Assembly (NCBI RefSeq): GCF_902459685.1
Contig: NZ_CABPSF010000007.1
Location: 62,001-126,000, forward strand
Source of the DNA: Pandoraea iniqua
GTDB taxonomy: Bacteria; Pseudomonadota; Gammaproteobacteria; Burkholderiales; Burkholderiaceae
Length of the DNA: 64,000 bases
Reading direction: 5' to 3'
Shown here: positions 1-9,032 of the stretch, piece after piece
Layout: every line of letters starts with the position of its first letter
How positions within the stretch are numbered: the stretch's first letter is position 1
Notes under the pieces: model-generated
Told to the model about the DNA's origin: nothing
Databases searched by the model: none
What the model saw: only the letters and a program-made list of their open reading frames with translations
Position numbers and translations under genes: made by a program

Positions 1-1006
1 GGGCGCATGACACCAGCAGCCCGCCCGCCGTCTGCGGGTCGCACAGCAGGTCGCGATCCCGGTCGGTGAGGCGCTCGCCCAGTTCCACGGCGCTGCCGTA
101 CGACGCCCAGTTGCGACCCGACGCACCCGTGATGCAGCCCTTGTCGGCCAGTTCGCGCACGCCATCGAACAGCGGCACGTCGGACATGCGCAGATACGCC
201 GCGAGGTTGGCGCCACGGCACATTTCCAACGTGTGTCCCAGCAAGCCGAAGCCCGTCACGTCGGTGAGCGCGTGCACGCCCGGCAGTGCGGCCAGTGCCG
301 GGCCGACACGATTCAGACGCGTGGTCGCATCGATCATGCTGCGATAGCCGTCAGCGTCGAGCAGGCCCTTCTTGAGCGCCGCCGACATCACGCCGACGCC
401 GAGCGGCTTGCCCAGCACCAGCACGTCGCCCGCCTGCGCGTCGGCATTGCGCTTGATGCGTTTCGGATGCACCACGCCCATCGCCGCCAGCCCGTAGATC
501 GGTTCCACCGAGTCGATGCTGTGACCGCCCGCAATCGGGATACCGGCTTCGGCGCACACCGATTCGCCACCGCGCAGAATGTCGCGGATCGTCTCGCGCG
601 GCAGCACGTTGATCGGCATGCCGACAATCGCCAGCGCGAAGATCGGCTTACCGCCCATGGCGTAGATATCGGAGAGCGCGTTGGTCGCGGCGATGCGGCC
701 GAAGTCAAACGGATCGTCGACGATCGGCATGAAGAAATCGGTCGTGGCGATGATCGCCTGCTCGTCGTTCAACTGATAGACCGCCGCGTCGTCCGAGGTC
801 TCGGTGCCCACCAGCAGGGCGGCCGGCATCGGCATGGGCGACTCGTTGCGTGCGAGCAGTTCCGAGAGCACGCCCGGCGCGATCTTGCAGCCGCAGCCGC
901 CACCGTGCGAGAGCGAAGTCAATCGCGGGACGGCAGGCGTCGTCTGCGGAGCGGCTTGCGAAGCGGGCTGTGAAGCATCCACCTGAGTGGCATCGTGTGC
1001 GGTCAT
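1..1006 (-). CDS. selD: Selenide, water dikinase (selenophosphate synthase), 3' end cut by window edge
   Basis: Makes selenophosphate from selenide and ATP in the cytoplasm, the selenium donor for selenocysteine and 2-selenouridine tRNA. The frame reads from ATG at 1006 down to base 1 without a stop, about 335 residues. The catalytic N-terminal motif [11 protein letters not shown] is at residues 31-41, so C38 and K41 correspond to the essential Cys17 and Lys20 of the E. coli enzyme. The family core follows, with DDAAVY, TTDFF and [10 protein letters not shown], then GGHSID and [10 protein letters not shown]. There is a roughly 20-residue Ala/Gln/Thr-rich N-terminal extension before the conserved core. 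The active-site residue is Cys, not selenocysteine. It points away from the transglutaminase gene across a 233-bp gap. Its usual partners (mnmH/selU or selAB) would have to lie left of the window. Confidence 0.95.
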   Translation of the reverse strand, partial: MTAHDATQVDASQPASQAAPQTTPAVPRLTSLSHGGGCGCKIAPGVLSELLARNESPMPMPAALLVGTETSDDAAVYQLNDEQAIIATTDFFMPIVDDPFDFGRIAATNALSDIYAMGGKPIFALAIVGMPINVLPRETIRDILRGGESVCAEAGIPIAGGHSIDSVEPIYGLAAMGVVHPKRIKRNADAQAGDVLVLGKPLGVGVMSAALKKGLLDADGYRSMIDATTRLNRVGPALAALPGVHALTDVTGFGLLGHTLEMCRGANLAAYLRMSDVPLFDGVRELADKGCITGASGRNWASYGSAVELGERLTDRDRDLLCDPQTAGGLLVSCA

Positions 1007-1239
1007 GGTCGTTGGCGTTGGATTGGGTAGCATTCGTGGCGCTCGTGGCGCGCGGAAGGGATGTGCGGCATGTCTGTTTCAGACTACGTACATACCCTGC
1101 GGTGCAATGACGACAGTTTGCCAAAAGTCGACGTATTATGGAGCAGCTTTCGCCCGATGGCCCGTGCTATGGCGTCGCCGGTCGAACGACATCCCAACCA
1201 CCATGCGCCGTGGGCGCTGATTCTGACGGGGATTCCATC

Positions 1240-2403
1240 ATGCAACGTCGTCGTTTTCTCTCGCTCGCCGCGTCCACCGTACCCGCCGCCATGCTGCCCG
1301 CCGCGCTGGTCACTGGCCGGGCCGAAGCCGCCACCTCACAACCCGCCGCAACGAATACGCCCAATGCGGCCGACGGTTGGCGCACCTTCGAGCTGACGAC
1401 GCAAGTCGACCTGCCCTCCTCCGCCGGCCCTGCCAACGTCTGGCTGCCGGTCGCGATTTCGCCCTCCGCAACGTACCAGCAAGCACTCGGCACCCGTTGG
1501 GAAGCGCCGGGCGCGCAAGCGGAATTGCGCAAGGTGCGCGGTGCTGCTGGCGTCGATGTGCCGATGCTCGCCGTCGCGTGGCCCGATGCGCCTGCACAGG
1601 GTGCCCCGGCGCGCACGGTGACCCTCATCAACACGTTTGCCACACGCGACCGCCGCGTCGATTTGTCGCAGCCGCCGTCGGCCAATGCACCGCGCGAGTC
1701 GGCCGAAGTGCTGCGCCGTTATCTGCAACCGACCGAGTTGCAGCCGACCGACGGTCTCGTGCGCGAAACGGCCCAGCGCATCACGCGCGGGCAAGACGGT
1801 GACGTGGCGAAAGCACAGGCCATCTATCAGTGGATCGTCGACAACTGCCGCCGCGAAGGGTCGGTGCGCGGTTGCGGCACCGGCGACGTGCGCTACATCC
1901 TCACGACGGGCGACCTCGCGGGCAAATGCGCCGACATCAACGCGCTGTTCACCGCGCTTGCACGTTCGGTCGGCATTCCCGCACGCGATGCGTACGGCGT
2001 TCGCGTGGCGACATCGAATCACGGTTTCAACAGTCTCGGCAAAGCAGGCGACGTGACGCGTGCGCAGCATTGCCGCGCCGAGTTCTATGCCGCCGGCTAT
2101 GGCTGGGTGCCGGTCGATCCGGCAGACGTGCGCAAGGTCGTGCTCGAAGAAGTGCCGGGCGGTCTGCCCGTCGACGATCTGCGCGTGCGGGCGGCGCGGG
2201 CGATGTTGTTCGGCCAGTGGGAAATGAACTGGGTCGCGTTCAATCACGGTGCCGACGTGCCGCTGCCGGGCGCGCGCGACAAGCGCGACGGCTCGGTCCC
2301 GTTCCTTATGTATCCGAATGGCGAAGTGGCACAAGGCCGGCTCGACAGTCTGGACCCGGACGCTTTCCGCTATCGCATGAGCGCGCGCGAACTCAAGGCC
2401 TGA
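1240..2403 (+). CDS. Tat-exported transglutaminase-like (TGc) protein
   Basis: A 387-residue protein. The start chosen is the ATG before MQRRRFLSLAAS, a twin-arginine signal (RRRFL) followed by a hydrophobic stretch and an AEA cleavage region near residue 30; the longer upstream frame has no Shine-Dalgarno or family support. The C-terminal half is a transglutaminase-like domain with a full Cys-His-Asp triad: C230 in GKCADINALF, H277 in QHCRAEF, and D293 in GWVPVDPADVRK. Such bacterial proteins act outside the cytoplasm as cysteine peptidases or amidases; the substrate here is unknown. The N-terminal half (about residues 45-190) looks like the beta-rich region that often precedes this domain. 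The next gene, 64 bp on, is also Tat-type and probably co-transcribed. Confidence 0.85.
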   Translation: MQRRRFLSLAASTVPAAMLPAALVTGRAEAATSQPAATNTPNAADGWRTFELTTQVDLPSSAGPANVWLPVAISPSATYQQALGTRWEAPGAQAELRKVRGAAGVDVPMLAVAWPDAPAQGAPARTVTLINTFATRDRRVDLSQPPSANAPRESAEVLRRYLQPTELQPTDGLVRETAQRITRGQDGDVAKAQAIYQWIVDNCRREGSVRGCGTGDVRYILTTGDLAGKCADINALFTALARSVGIPARDAYGVRVATSNHGFNSLGKAGDVTRAQHCRAEFYAAGYGWVPVDPADVRKVVLEEVPGGLPVDDLRVRAARAMLFGQWEMNWVAFNHGADVPLPGARDKRDGSVPFLMYPNGEVAQGRLDSLDPDAFRYRMSARELKA

Positions 2404-2467
2404 TCTGGACTTGCGGGACTTGCGGGTCTCTCGGGACTCGCGTCAGACAACGAAGGAGAGCTTCACC

Positions 2468-3070
2468 ATGCAACGCCGTCATTTTCTTCAGACGCTGGGC
2501 GCACTCGGCACAGCCGGGGCGCTGGCCGGAATCGACACCCCAGCGCTGGCCGCAGGGCCGGGCAAGCCCGGCGCCGAAGTCGACGACAGCGCGCTCGCGG
2601 GCAACTCCGGCGGCACGCTCTCGGCGTGGCGCGGGGCAACCCCGGCGTTCACGCTGGAAGGGCTGGACGGTCAGCAGCATGCGTTATCGGAATGGCGTGG
2701 GCGTGTGGTGGTGCTCAACTTCTGGGCCACGTGGTGCGGGCCGTGCCGCGAAGAGATTCCGGCGATGGGCGCAGTGGCCCGGCAGTATCGCAGTCGCGGT
2801 CTGGCGCTAGTGGCCGTGAACGTGAAAGAGTCGCCCCCGACCGTCAAACCGTTTCTCTCGAAATTGCCCATCGACGGCACCGTGCTGCTCGATCGCGACG
2901 GCAGCGTGTTCAAGCGCTTCGGTGCGATCGGGTTACCGGCCACCTACCTCGTCGACCGCGCCGGCAATGCGCGCTTCTGGCGCATGGGCGAACTCGAATG
3001 GACCGACGTCGGCCTGCACGGGCATATCGAGGCGTTGCTGCAACAGGGCGGCGGGGGTTCTACGGCTTGA
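2468..3070 (+). CDS. Tat-exported TlpA-type thiol:disulfide oxidoreductase
   Basis: A 200-residue periplasmic thioredoxin-fold protein. The start ATG follows a good Shine-Dalgarno, AAGGAGAG, 7 bases upstream. The N-terminus MQRRHFLQTLG is a twin-arginine signal very like that of the gene before it. The thioredoxin active site is NFWATWCGPCREE with redox cysteines at C90 and C93. The cis-proline region is GLPATYLVDRAG. TlpA/ResA proteins reduce disulfides in cytochrome c maturation or copper-centre assembly. Here the neighbour is a transglutaminase-like protein with a catalytic cysteine, so keeping that cysteine reduced is one possible role (inference). Use of Tat and not a Sec anchor is less common for this family. 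Confidence 0.88.
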   Translation: MQRRHFLQTLGALGTAGALAGIDTPALAAGPGKPGAEVDDSALAGNSGGTLSAWRGATPAFTLEGLDGQQHALSEWRGRVVVLNFWATWCGPCREEIPAMGAVARQYRSRGLALVAVNVKESPPTVKPFLSKLPIDGTVLLDRDGSVFKRFGAIGLPATYLVDRAGNARFWRMGELEWTDVGLHGHIEALLQQGGGGSTA

Positions 3071-3126
3071 GGACATCCATCGATGGGAGATGGCTGCGGC
3101 GGATATCGATCACTTTCCGGCGAACG

Positions 3127-4110
3127 TCATCTCCCACGTTTGCCACTCTTTCCACTCTCCCCACTCATTTCGTTCAACAAACTCACATCCCCCCATCCAC
3201 CGGTTTTCGCCGCCGTTCGCACGTGGTCGAGCAAACGCGCCGTCGGCCCTGCGAGTACCCCATCCCGATACGCGAAGTGCAGCGGCGCGCGCGGTGCCGG
3301 TGTCAGTGGCCGGTAGACGATGCCTTCCACCTGCATGCGCATGAGCGATGCCGGCACGATCGACACCCCCAGCCCGGCGGCCACCAGCGATAGCGTCGAC
3401 GGCAAACGCGGCGCCTCCTGCTCGATATGCGGGCTGAACCCAGCCCCGTGACACGCGGCAATGATCGCGTCGTACAACCCCTGCCCCGTGCGGCGTCGAT
3501 AGAGAATCAGTTTCTCCGCCGAGAGTGCCGTCAGCGGCACCGCTGCCTTGCCCGCACGCCCTTTGAGCGCGAGCGGATGCGACGAGGGCACCGCCAGCAC
3601 CATCGGTTCTTCCAACACCGGCACGATGGCAATCTGCGCGATGTCGCCCAGCGGCTGACGAATGAAGACCGCGTCGAGCTGACCGTCGCGCAGGCCATCG
3701 AGCAATTCCGTCGTGCTGCTCTCATCGAGCATCAGAGAAACCGCTGGCGCATCCGCCCGGAATGCACGAATCACGGCAGGCACGAACGGGTGCAGCGCCG
3801 ACGAACTCGTAAAGCCCACCGCCAGCCGCCCTTTGACGCCTGCGGCCACGCGCCGGACGTCATCCACCGCCTGATCGAGTTTGCGCACCACGTCATAGGC
3901 GTCGCCCAGAAACGCCTGCCCCGCGTCGGTGAGCGCCATACCGCGCGGCAACCGCTCGAAGAGCGTCACACCCAGTTGTGTCTCCAGCACGCGAATCTGC
4001 TGGGAGAGCGGCGGCTGACCAATGCCGAGCCGTTCAGCCGCGCGCGTCATGTGGCCCGTTTCGGCCACCGCAATGAAATAACGCAGCAGCCGGATGTCGA
4101 TGTTTGCCAT
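3127..4110 (-). CDS. LysR-family regulator, probable regulator of the adjacent chromate transporter
   Basis: A 327-residue LysR-type regulator. The N-terminal winged helix is at residues 4-62 (LLRYFIAVAETGHMTRAAERLG, QPPLSQQIRVLE), then a periplasmic-binding-like effector domain from about residue 90 (GRLAVGFTSSSALHPFVPAVI). The length is normal; the C-terminus adds a Gly/Ser/Lys tail. It is divergent from the two chromate transporter genes across a 160-bp gap holding a perfect inverted repeat, the usual layout for a LysR gene and its target. The effector is unknown. The nearest target is the pair of CHR genes. Confidence 0.88.
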   Translation of the reverse strand: MANIDIRLLRYFIAVAETGHMTRAAERLGIGQPPLSQQIRVLETQLGVTLFERLPRGMALTDAGQAFLGDAYDVVRKLDQAVDDVRRVAAGVKGRLAVGFTSSSALHPFVPAVIRAFRADAPAVSLMLDESSTTELLDGLRDGQLDAVFIRQPLGDIAQIAIVPVLEEPMVLAVPSSHPLALKGRAGKAAVPLTALSAEKLILYRRRTGQGLYDAIIAACHGAGFSPHIEQEAPRLPSTLSLVAAGLGVSIVPASLMRMQVEGIVYRPLTPAPRAPLHFAYRDGVLAGPTARLLDHVRTAAKTGGWGDVSLLNEMSGESGKSGKRGR

Positions 4111-4140
4111 ATTAGTTCGATATGATTTCAGTCACTTCCA

Positions 4141-4156
4141 TATATTGGACAATATA
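4141..4156. promoter_or_regulatory. Inverted repeat in the LysR/chromate transporter intergenic region
   Basis: TATATTG-GA-CAATATA, perfect 7-bp arms with a 2-bp spacer, 31 bp before the LysR start and 115 bp before the first transporter gene. It sits in a local AT-rich patch. Operator role is inferred from position between divergent genes. Confidence 0.5.
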
Positions 4157-4270
4157 GCGCAATCGACCTACTCTGACGTTGTCCCACGCGGCGCCCGTGC
4201 ATCTCCTTCAGCGATGTCACCTCCTGCCGGGCGGCCCCCACGGCTGTTGTAGTTCTAGAAGATTCCCGCC

Positions 4271-4903
4271 ATGCGCATTCCGGCTCCGTCCACCAAGCTC
4301 GCCCCGCCGGCGACACGTCCGCCCGATCCCCCGATCTCCGGTACCCCAGACACCCTCGACACCGCCAACACCGTCGTCCCGAGCATTCGTCAGCTTTTCT
4401 TCGGCTTTCTCGGCTTGGGCATGACCGCGTTCGGCGGCGCACTGCCGCTTGCGCGCCGCATGATCGTCGACAGGCATCGTTGGCTGACTTCAGAAGAATT
4501 CACCGATCTGCTCGGGCTGTGCCAGTTTCTGCCCGGCGGCAACATCATCAATCTGTCCGTGGCATTGGGTATGCGCTTTCACGGCTGGCGCGGCGCGCTG
4601 GCGTCGATTCTCGGGTTGATTGCGGCGCCCTCTGCCGTCGTGATCATGCTCGGCATGGTCTATCAGCACTTTCAGAACGACCCGCACGTGAAGCATCTCT
4701 TCGCCGGGCTCGCGGCGGCGGCGGCCGGTCTGCTGATACAGATGGCGTGGAAAGTGTCGTGGCCGCTGCGCAAGTCTGCCGTGCTGGCCGGAGTGGCGGC
4801 GGCGTGTTTCATCATGATTGCCGTGCTGCGCGTGCCGCTCGTGCTCACCATGCTGATCATGACGCCGCTGTCGATCTACGCCACGTGGAGGGTTTCGCAA
4901 TGA
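4271..4903 (+). CDS. Chromate transporter, N-terminal-type CHR protein (first half of a split ChrA)
   Basis: A 210-residue membrane protein with one CHR domain. After a Pro/Thr-rich leader of about 45 residues comes the signature FFGFLGLGMTAFGGALPLAR, then LTSEEFTDLLGLCQFLPGGNIINLSV, the LPGGN motif typical of the family. About five to six hydrophobic segments follow. CHR proteins export chromate, or take up or exchange related oxyanions; short-chain versions occur as adjacent pairs that work together. The stop overlaps the start of the next gene (ATGA), so the two are translationally coupled. Confidence 0.85.
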   Translation: MRIPAPSTKLAPPATRPPDPPISGTPDTLDTANTVVPSIRQLFFGFLGLGMTAFGGALPLARRMIVDRHRWLTSEEFTDLLGLCQFLPGGNIINLSVALGMRFHGWRGALASILGLIAAPSAVVIMLGMVYQHFQNDPHVKHLFAGLAAAAAGLLIQMAWKVSWPLRKSAVLAGVAAACFIMIAVLRVPLVLTMLIMTPLSIYATWRVSQ

Positions 4904-5430
4904 CCGGCACCCTCATCTCGCTCGCGCTCATCTTCACGCAGTTGTCCGTGCTCGCCTTCGGCGGGGGCAACACGATCTTGCCGGAGATGGAACGTCAGGT
5001 CGTCGACATCCACCACTGGATGACCTCCGAAGAATTCAGCGCGCTGTTCGCGCTTGGGCAGGCCGCGCCCGGCCCGAATCTCATGATCGTCACGCTGGTC
5101 GGCTGGCATGTGGCCAGTTGGCAGGGGATGCTGGTCACCACGCTCGCCAAGTTCGGGCCGTCGTCGCTGATTACGATCTTCGTGCTGCATCTGTGGCAGC
5201 GCTTCAAAGACCGGCCATGGCGGCGCATCGTTCAGGCCGGCTTGATGCCGATGACGGCAGGGCTCGTGGCCGCGAGTGCGGCGTTGATTGCTCAGGCATC
5301 GGCCACATCGTGGCTGCTTGCGGGCATTACCGCGAGCGTGGCCGTGCTTGCCATCCGCACGCGTGTCCACCCGTTGTGGTGGTTGGCGGCGGGCAGCGTT
5401 GCGGGGTTGATCGGCGGCGCGTGGTTGTAA
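4900..5430 (+). CDS. Chromate transporter, C-terminal-type CHR protein (second half of a split ChrA)
   Basis: A 176-residue membrane protein and the partner of the preceding CHR gene. The start is ATG at 4900, overlapping the upstream stop; a longer in-frame reading would lie inside the first gene and is not needed. The motif LSVLAFGGGNTILPEMERQ is near residue 15 and MTSEEFSALFALGQAAPGPN near residue 45, the APGPN counterpart of LPGGN. Around five transmembrane segments follow, ending LAAGSVAGLIGGAWL. Together the pair equals one long-chain ChrA. Substrate (chromate or another oxyanion) cannot be told from sequence. Confidence 0.85.
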   Translation: MTGTLISLALIFTQLSVLAFGGGNTILPEMERQVVDIHHWMTSEEFSALFALGQAAPGPNLMIVTLVGWHVASWQGMLVTTLAKFGPSSLITIFVLHLWQRFKDRPWRRIVQAGLMPMTAGLVAASAALIAQASATSWLLAGITASVAVLAIRTRVHPLWWLAAGSVAGLIGGAWL

Positions 5431-5439
5431 GCGATACGC

Positions 5440-6975
5440 TCAAGCGTGGCGCCAGTTCGCGCCGTGCTTGTGGCGTGACTTGTGGGCTCGCTTCGGCTTT
5501 TGCCTGCGCGACGATGCTTCACGCTCAGGGGCGTCCTGCCCGCTCGCATCCGGCATCGGATTTACGCCGGTTTTACCAGCGCGGCTAACCGTGTCGAACG
5601 ACGCATGCCAGTGCGCGTTGCCCATGACCTCCACGCCCTTGACGAGGTCGCCCCACGCCAGCGAGCCGATGACCAGCGCAGGCGGTGTGTCCATCCGTGC
5701 CATCGCCGCAAATCCGGAGGCCGAGCGCGCCGCCGGCGTTGCCTGAACTCCGGCTTCGATAATCAGCACGCGTGCCAGCCACTGCGCCACGTGCATCGGC
5801 ATCGACGGCGGCCATGGCCCATGGGTACCTGCCGGGGGCGCGTCGTGCCACTTCCAGATGTCACGCGTCGAGACGTCGGCCATCACGCTGTTTCCGATGC
5901 GTTCCAGCACCTCTGCGCAGGTTTCGATATACACCGACGCGGTGGACATCCGCATATTGAAGAGGTATTGCCAATCGGCTCGTATGCCACAGTCGTTGCG
6001 CACGCTGGCAGCGATCAGCGACACCACACGCGAACGTACGCGCGCGAGCGCCGCTGGGTCCGTCAACCGTTCCCGGGTCTCGCGGATCTCCTGCTTTCGC
6101 GCGTCGCGTGATGGCGCCGGTGTCGATGCATCGACGCGTGCCGCCGGTGGTGCCTCGAGATCGTCGGTGGTTTCCTCCGGATCGAACAACTGCACGTCGA
6201 CCGGGTGCACTGAAAACGTCGGCGTCCCCGGCGCATCCGATGTCCAGTCCGGCACCAGCACGTCGTGGAGCAGCCCGAACATCTCGTCACGCCGAATCAA
6301 CGAAGGCATGGCGGGAATGATGCGAAGACTTTGTTCGTCGGCGGCATTGAGTTGAAAGTCGAGCCCATGCGCCAGCAGTCCACACAACGCGACGATGTGC
6401 CAGCTATCCAGATCGCTCGCACGTGGCGTGTTCGACAGGTGCACGATCAAGGCCCGGGAAATATCGGCGTCTGCCTGCGGCAGGCCGGGCTTTCGCCATG
6501 CTGTCAGTTGACGGGCGACGTCGTACTGCTGATTCGCATGCAACTCGTCCGGCGAAATGTCTGATGGCGCCGTGGCGGCCGCCTCGCCGACCGGCCGCGG
6601 AAATGCCCCGCCGAGGGTCGGCGGAATCCAGTTGTCAGAGCGCAACCAAGGCGAGAATAGTTTGTCGAGTGCGGCCCGTGACGTCCAGCAAAGGCCCGCG
6701 CCGGCCAGCGCCGTCACCGGTGCCCAATACTCGCTGTACGCGCTGTACGCGTAGATGAAATCGTCGTAGAACGAGTCGGGGCCTTCGCCGCAATGCGAAA
6801 GAATCAGGTCGAACGATTTGTTCCGCGTCACTTCGCAGCAGCCGTGGGTCAGTGTGCAGTTCCGCATAGCACCTAGCGCTTCCCCCATTTCATGCCCGGC
6901 GAACGCCGCCAGATGCCGGCCCAACAACGGCCCCAGATCGACCAGACGTGCGAGTGTGTCGATGGACAGTGGCAT
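5440..6975 (-). CDS. Hypothetical protein of 511 residues with a basic C-terminal tail
   Basis: Not recognised. The start ATG at 6975 (MPLSIDTLARLV) has an AAGG element 8-12 bases upstream; the frame stays open further upstream but that part reads as low-complexity Arg/Pro sequence. There is no signal peptide or membrane segment. The N-terminal 60 residues carry several Cys (NCTLTHGCCEV, SHCGEG). The middle is rich in Trp and Leu with helical character. A Pro/Asp/Thr-rich linker lies at about 280-325, a second globular part at about 330-470, and a 24-residue Lys/Arg/His-rich tail (RRQKPKRAHKSRHKHG) at the end. Its stop is only 10 bp from the chromate transporter stop, convergent. Codon choice looks less strictly GC3-biased than its neighbours. 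A nucleic-acid-binding or secreted role is possible, but nothing proves it. Confidence 0.65.
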   Translation of the reverse strand: MPLSIDTLARLVDLGPLLGRHLAAFAGHEMGEALGAMRNCTLTHGCCEVTRNKSFDLILSHCGEGPDSFYDDFIYAYSAYSEYWAPVTALAGAGLCWTSRAALDKLFSPWLRSDNWIPPTLGGAFPRPVGEAAATAPSDISPDELHANQQYDVARQLTAWRKPGLPQADADISRALIVHLSNTPRASDLDSWHIVALCGLLAHGLDFQLNAADEQSLRIIPAMPSLIRRDEMFGLLHDVLVPDWTSDAPGTPTFSVHPVDVQLFDPEETTDDLEAPPAARVDASTPAPSRDARKQEIRETRERLTDPAALARVRSRVVSLIAASVRNDCGIRADWQYLFNMRMSTASVYIETCAEVLERIGNSVMADVSTRDIWKWHDAPPAGTHGPWPPSMPMHVAQWLARVLIIEAGVQATPAARSASGFAAMARMDTPPALVIGSLAWGDLVKGVEVMGNAHWHASFDTVSRAGKTGVNPMPDASGQDAPEREASSRRQKPKRAHKSRHKHGANWRHA

Positions 6976-7238
6976 TCGTATACCTTCGGTGTAATTGACG
7001 AAGCGCGCAGCATGTCGTGGCGGCACCGTGCCAGCTTGCGGGATTGCTCGCGGCGTTATGGCAAAGGGCTTGCCGGCGCGCGCCCGCACCGGCCCTCGGC
7101 GCCTTTGAGCAGGCCGCCGCCAAATCTGGGATGATGTCGCAATCGTGCCGTCCGGCCGCCGTTGCCTGCTGGCGACTGCCCGGTCACCGGCCACCCGCCG
7201 CCCACCACTATGAGACGGCCCTGTTCCACGGAGACCCC

Positions 7239-7865
7239 ATGCCGACCTTTGCCACCCTCGCCACGTTCTTCGCCGTCGTGCTCGGGCTGTTCCTGATTCC
7301 CGGCCCTGCCGTGCTGCTCACCATCACCCGCACCGTGCAGGGCGGGCGCCGCGCCGGCGTCATGACCGGCATGGGCATCGCGCTGGGCGATCTCGTCCAT
7401 ACCCTGTGCGCCGCCGTGGGCCTGTCGGCCGTGCTGATGACCTCGGCGCTCGCGTTCGACGTCGTCAAATACATCGGGGCGGCCTACCTGATCTATCTCG
7501 GCATCAAGGCGCTGCGTGAGCGCCCGAGCGATCCGCAGTTGCCCGTGGCGCCGCAGGTATCGCCCACGCGCGCGTTTGCCCAAGCCGTCGCCACCGAAGT
7601 GCTCAACCCCAAGACCGCCCTCTTCTTCCTCGCCTTCATGCCGCAGTTCGTGCATGCGAGCGAAGGCAACGTGTTCATGCAGTTTCTGGTGCTGGGCATG
7701 GTGTTCGTCGCCATGAGCGCCGTGTACACGGCCGCGATTGCCCTGTCGGTACGCCCGCTCGGCCGCTTTGTGAAGCGCTTTACGTGGCTGCTGCGCTGGC
7801 AGGGCAAGATCATCGGCACCATCTTCATCGGACTGGGTTTGCGCGTCGCCATGCAACAGCGGTAA
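7239..7865 (+). CDS. LysE/RhtB-family amino acid exporter
   Basis: A 208-residue inner-membrane protein. The start is the ATG before MPTFATLATFF; upstream in-frame sequence is low-complexity. The family signature is at residues 10-60: FFAVVLGLFLIPGPAVLLTITRTVQGGRRAGVMTG, then GIALGDLVHTLCAAVGLSAV. A charged loop follows, then EVLNPKTALFFLAFMPQFV, the conserved second-half motif. About six transmembrane segments. The family exports homoserine, threonine, lysine, leucine or similar compounds; the substrate is not assignable. It is divergent from the 511-residue gene and 47 bp before the DUF3047 gene. Confidence 0.88.
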   Translation: MPTFATLATFFAVVLGLFLIPGPAVLLTITRTVQGGRRAGVMTGMGIALGDLVHTLCAAVGLSAVLMTSALAFDVVKYIGAAYLIYLGIKALRERPSDPQLPVAPQVSPTRAFAQAVATEVLNPKTALFFLAFMPQFVHASEGNVFMQFLVLGMVFVAMSAVYTAAIALSVRPLGRFVKRFTWLLRWQGKIIGTIFIGLGLRVAMQQR

Positions 7866-7912
7866 GTGTTCCGGGGCCTGCCGCGCCCCTCACAAAGCCG
7901 GAGTCGCTCACT

Positions 7913-8758
7913 ATGCAACGCATCGTCTCGCCGCTTCGCAATTGCAGTAATTCCAGCAATTCCCGCATTTCCAGCACCCTCCGCCGCCCGTTGATCTCCC
8001 CGGGGGCGCGCGCCCTTCGCGCCGCGTGCACCGCCGCACTCGCCCTTACCCTCGTTGGCCTCGCCCCGCGCGTGGCCTTCGCGGCGGATGGCGATGGAGC
8101 GAGCGGTGCCCTCTTCTCGCAAGCCCCCGTGGGGAGTGCGTTGCCTGTTGGCGCGCAGAACCTGCCCGTCGTCAAAGGCAAGAAGCTCACCCAGTACAAC
8201 GTCGTCGCTGACGACGGACGTAATGTGATCGAAGCCAAATCCGTGGATTCGGCCTCGGCGCTCATGTACAAGGGCGACGGCATCGATCTCGCGGCCACTC
8301 CGAGCGTCTCGTGGCGCTGGAAAGTGGCGGGCGCGATTCCCGGGGCGGACAACCGCGAAGCCGACAAAGAAGACTCACCGGCACGGATCGTCTTCTTCTT
8401 CGACGGCGACAAATCGTCGTTACCCTTCGGCGACCGGGCGGCAATGAGCCTCGCCAAAGCGGGTGGCGAAGACCTGCCCTACGCCACGCTGATGTACATC
8501 TGGTCCAACGATGCAACGCCGGGCAGCGTCATCCAGAACCCGCATACCGACCGCGTGCAGATGCTCGTCGTGGCGGGTGCCGATGCCAGCGTCGGCAAAT
8601 GGCAGTCCTTCTCGCGCAATCTCGCGGCCGACTACGAGCGCGTTTATCACCAGAAGCCCGGCAAATTGATGGGCTATGGGGTTTTCACCGACAGCGACAA
8701 CACTCACGCGAGTGCGCACGCGTGGTACGGCGACGTCCGGTTCGGCGCGGTGAAGTAG
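7913..8758 (+). CDS. Exported DUF3047 protein
   Basis: A 281-residue protein starting MQRIVSPLRN. It has a long, Ser/Asn- and Arg-rich n-region, then a hydrophobic core (AALALTLVGLAP) and an AFAAD cleavage site near residue 58. The mature part matches the DUF3047 pattern: PSVSWRWKV, DSPARIVFFFDGD, TLMYIWSND, and the C-terminal GVFTDSDNTHASAHAWYGDVRF. Family function is unknown; these are periplasmic beta-rich proteins in Proteobacteria. A rho-independent terminator lies about 145 bp after the stop. Possibly in one transcript with the LysE gene, 47 bp upstream. Confidence 0.82.
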   Translation: MQRIVSPLRNCSNSSNSRISSTLRRPLISPGARALRAACTAALALTLVGLAPRVAFAADGDGASGALFSQAPVGSALPVGAQNLPVVKGKKLTQYNVVADDGRNVIEAKSVDSASALMYKGDGIDLAATPSVSWRWKVAGAIPGADNREADKEDSPARIVFFFDGDKSSLPFGDRAAMSLAKAGGEDLPYATLMYIWSNDATPGSVIQNPHTDRVQMLVVAGADASVGKWQSFSRNLAADYERVYHQKPGKLMGYGVFTDSDNTHASAHAWYGDVRFGAVK

Positions 8759-8901
8759 CGGCGAAGTAGCGGCACCGACGCGGAAAGAAGCGAATGGGAG
8801 CGGGTGCGTACGGATGTTTTCCCGCCGATTTTTCGTGTCCGGTTTCACCTGCTGACACCCATACGCGATCGCGTCGCAACGTCATCGAAAAAAACGCTGC
8901 A

Positions 8902-8923
8902 AGCCCCGTCTGACGGGGCTTTT
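8902..8923 (+). terminator. Rho-independent terminator after the DUF3047 gene
   Basis: AGCCCCG-TCTGA-CGGGGCT followed by TTT, a 7-bp GC-rich stem with a short loop. Flanking GCAA/TTTTGC adds weak pairing. It separates DUF3047 from the penicillin-binding protein gene. Confidence 0.8.
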
Positions 8924-9032
8924 GCGCTATTGCAACAGTCGCTTGCGTGCTACGCTATCTGGCCTAGAATTTGAGCCAGAGTCTGTTGATTGGCTCACCG
9001 CAGTCATCGCATCTCAACGCCCCGCGAGCGCC

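Noticed and set aside
233-973. A plus-strand frame opposite selD
   Set aside because: SelD on the minus strand keeps its GGGCGCK active site; the plus frame has no motif.
1-1006. Possible selenocysteine codon in selD
   Set aside because: The active-site codon reads Cys; no in-frame TGA was needed in the visible part.
1118-1139. Promoter-like TTGCCA...TATTAT before the transglutaminase gene
   Set aside because: Only about 10 bp between the two hexamers, far from the 16-18 bp needed.
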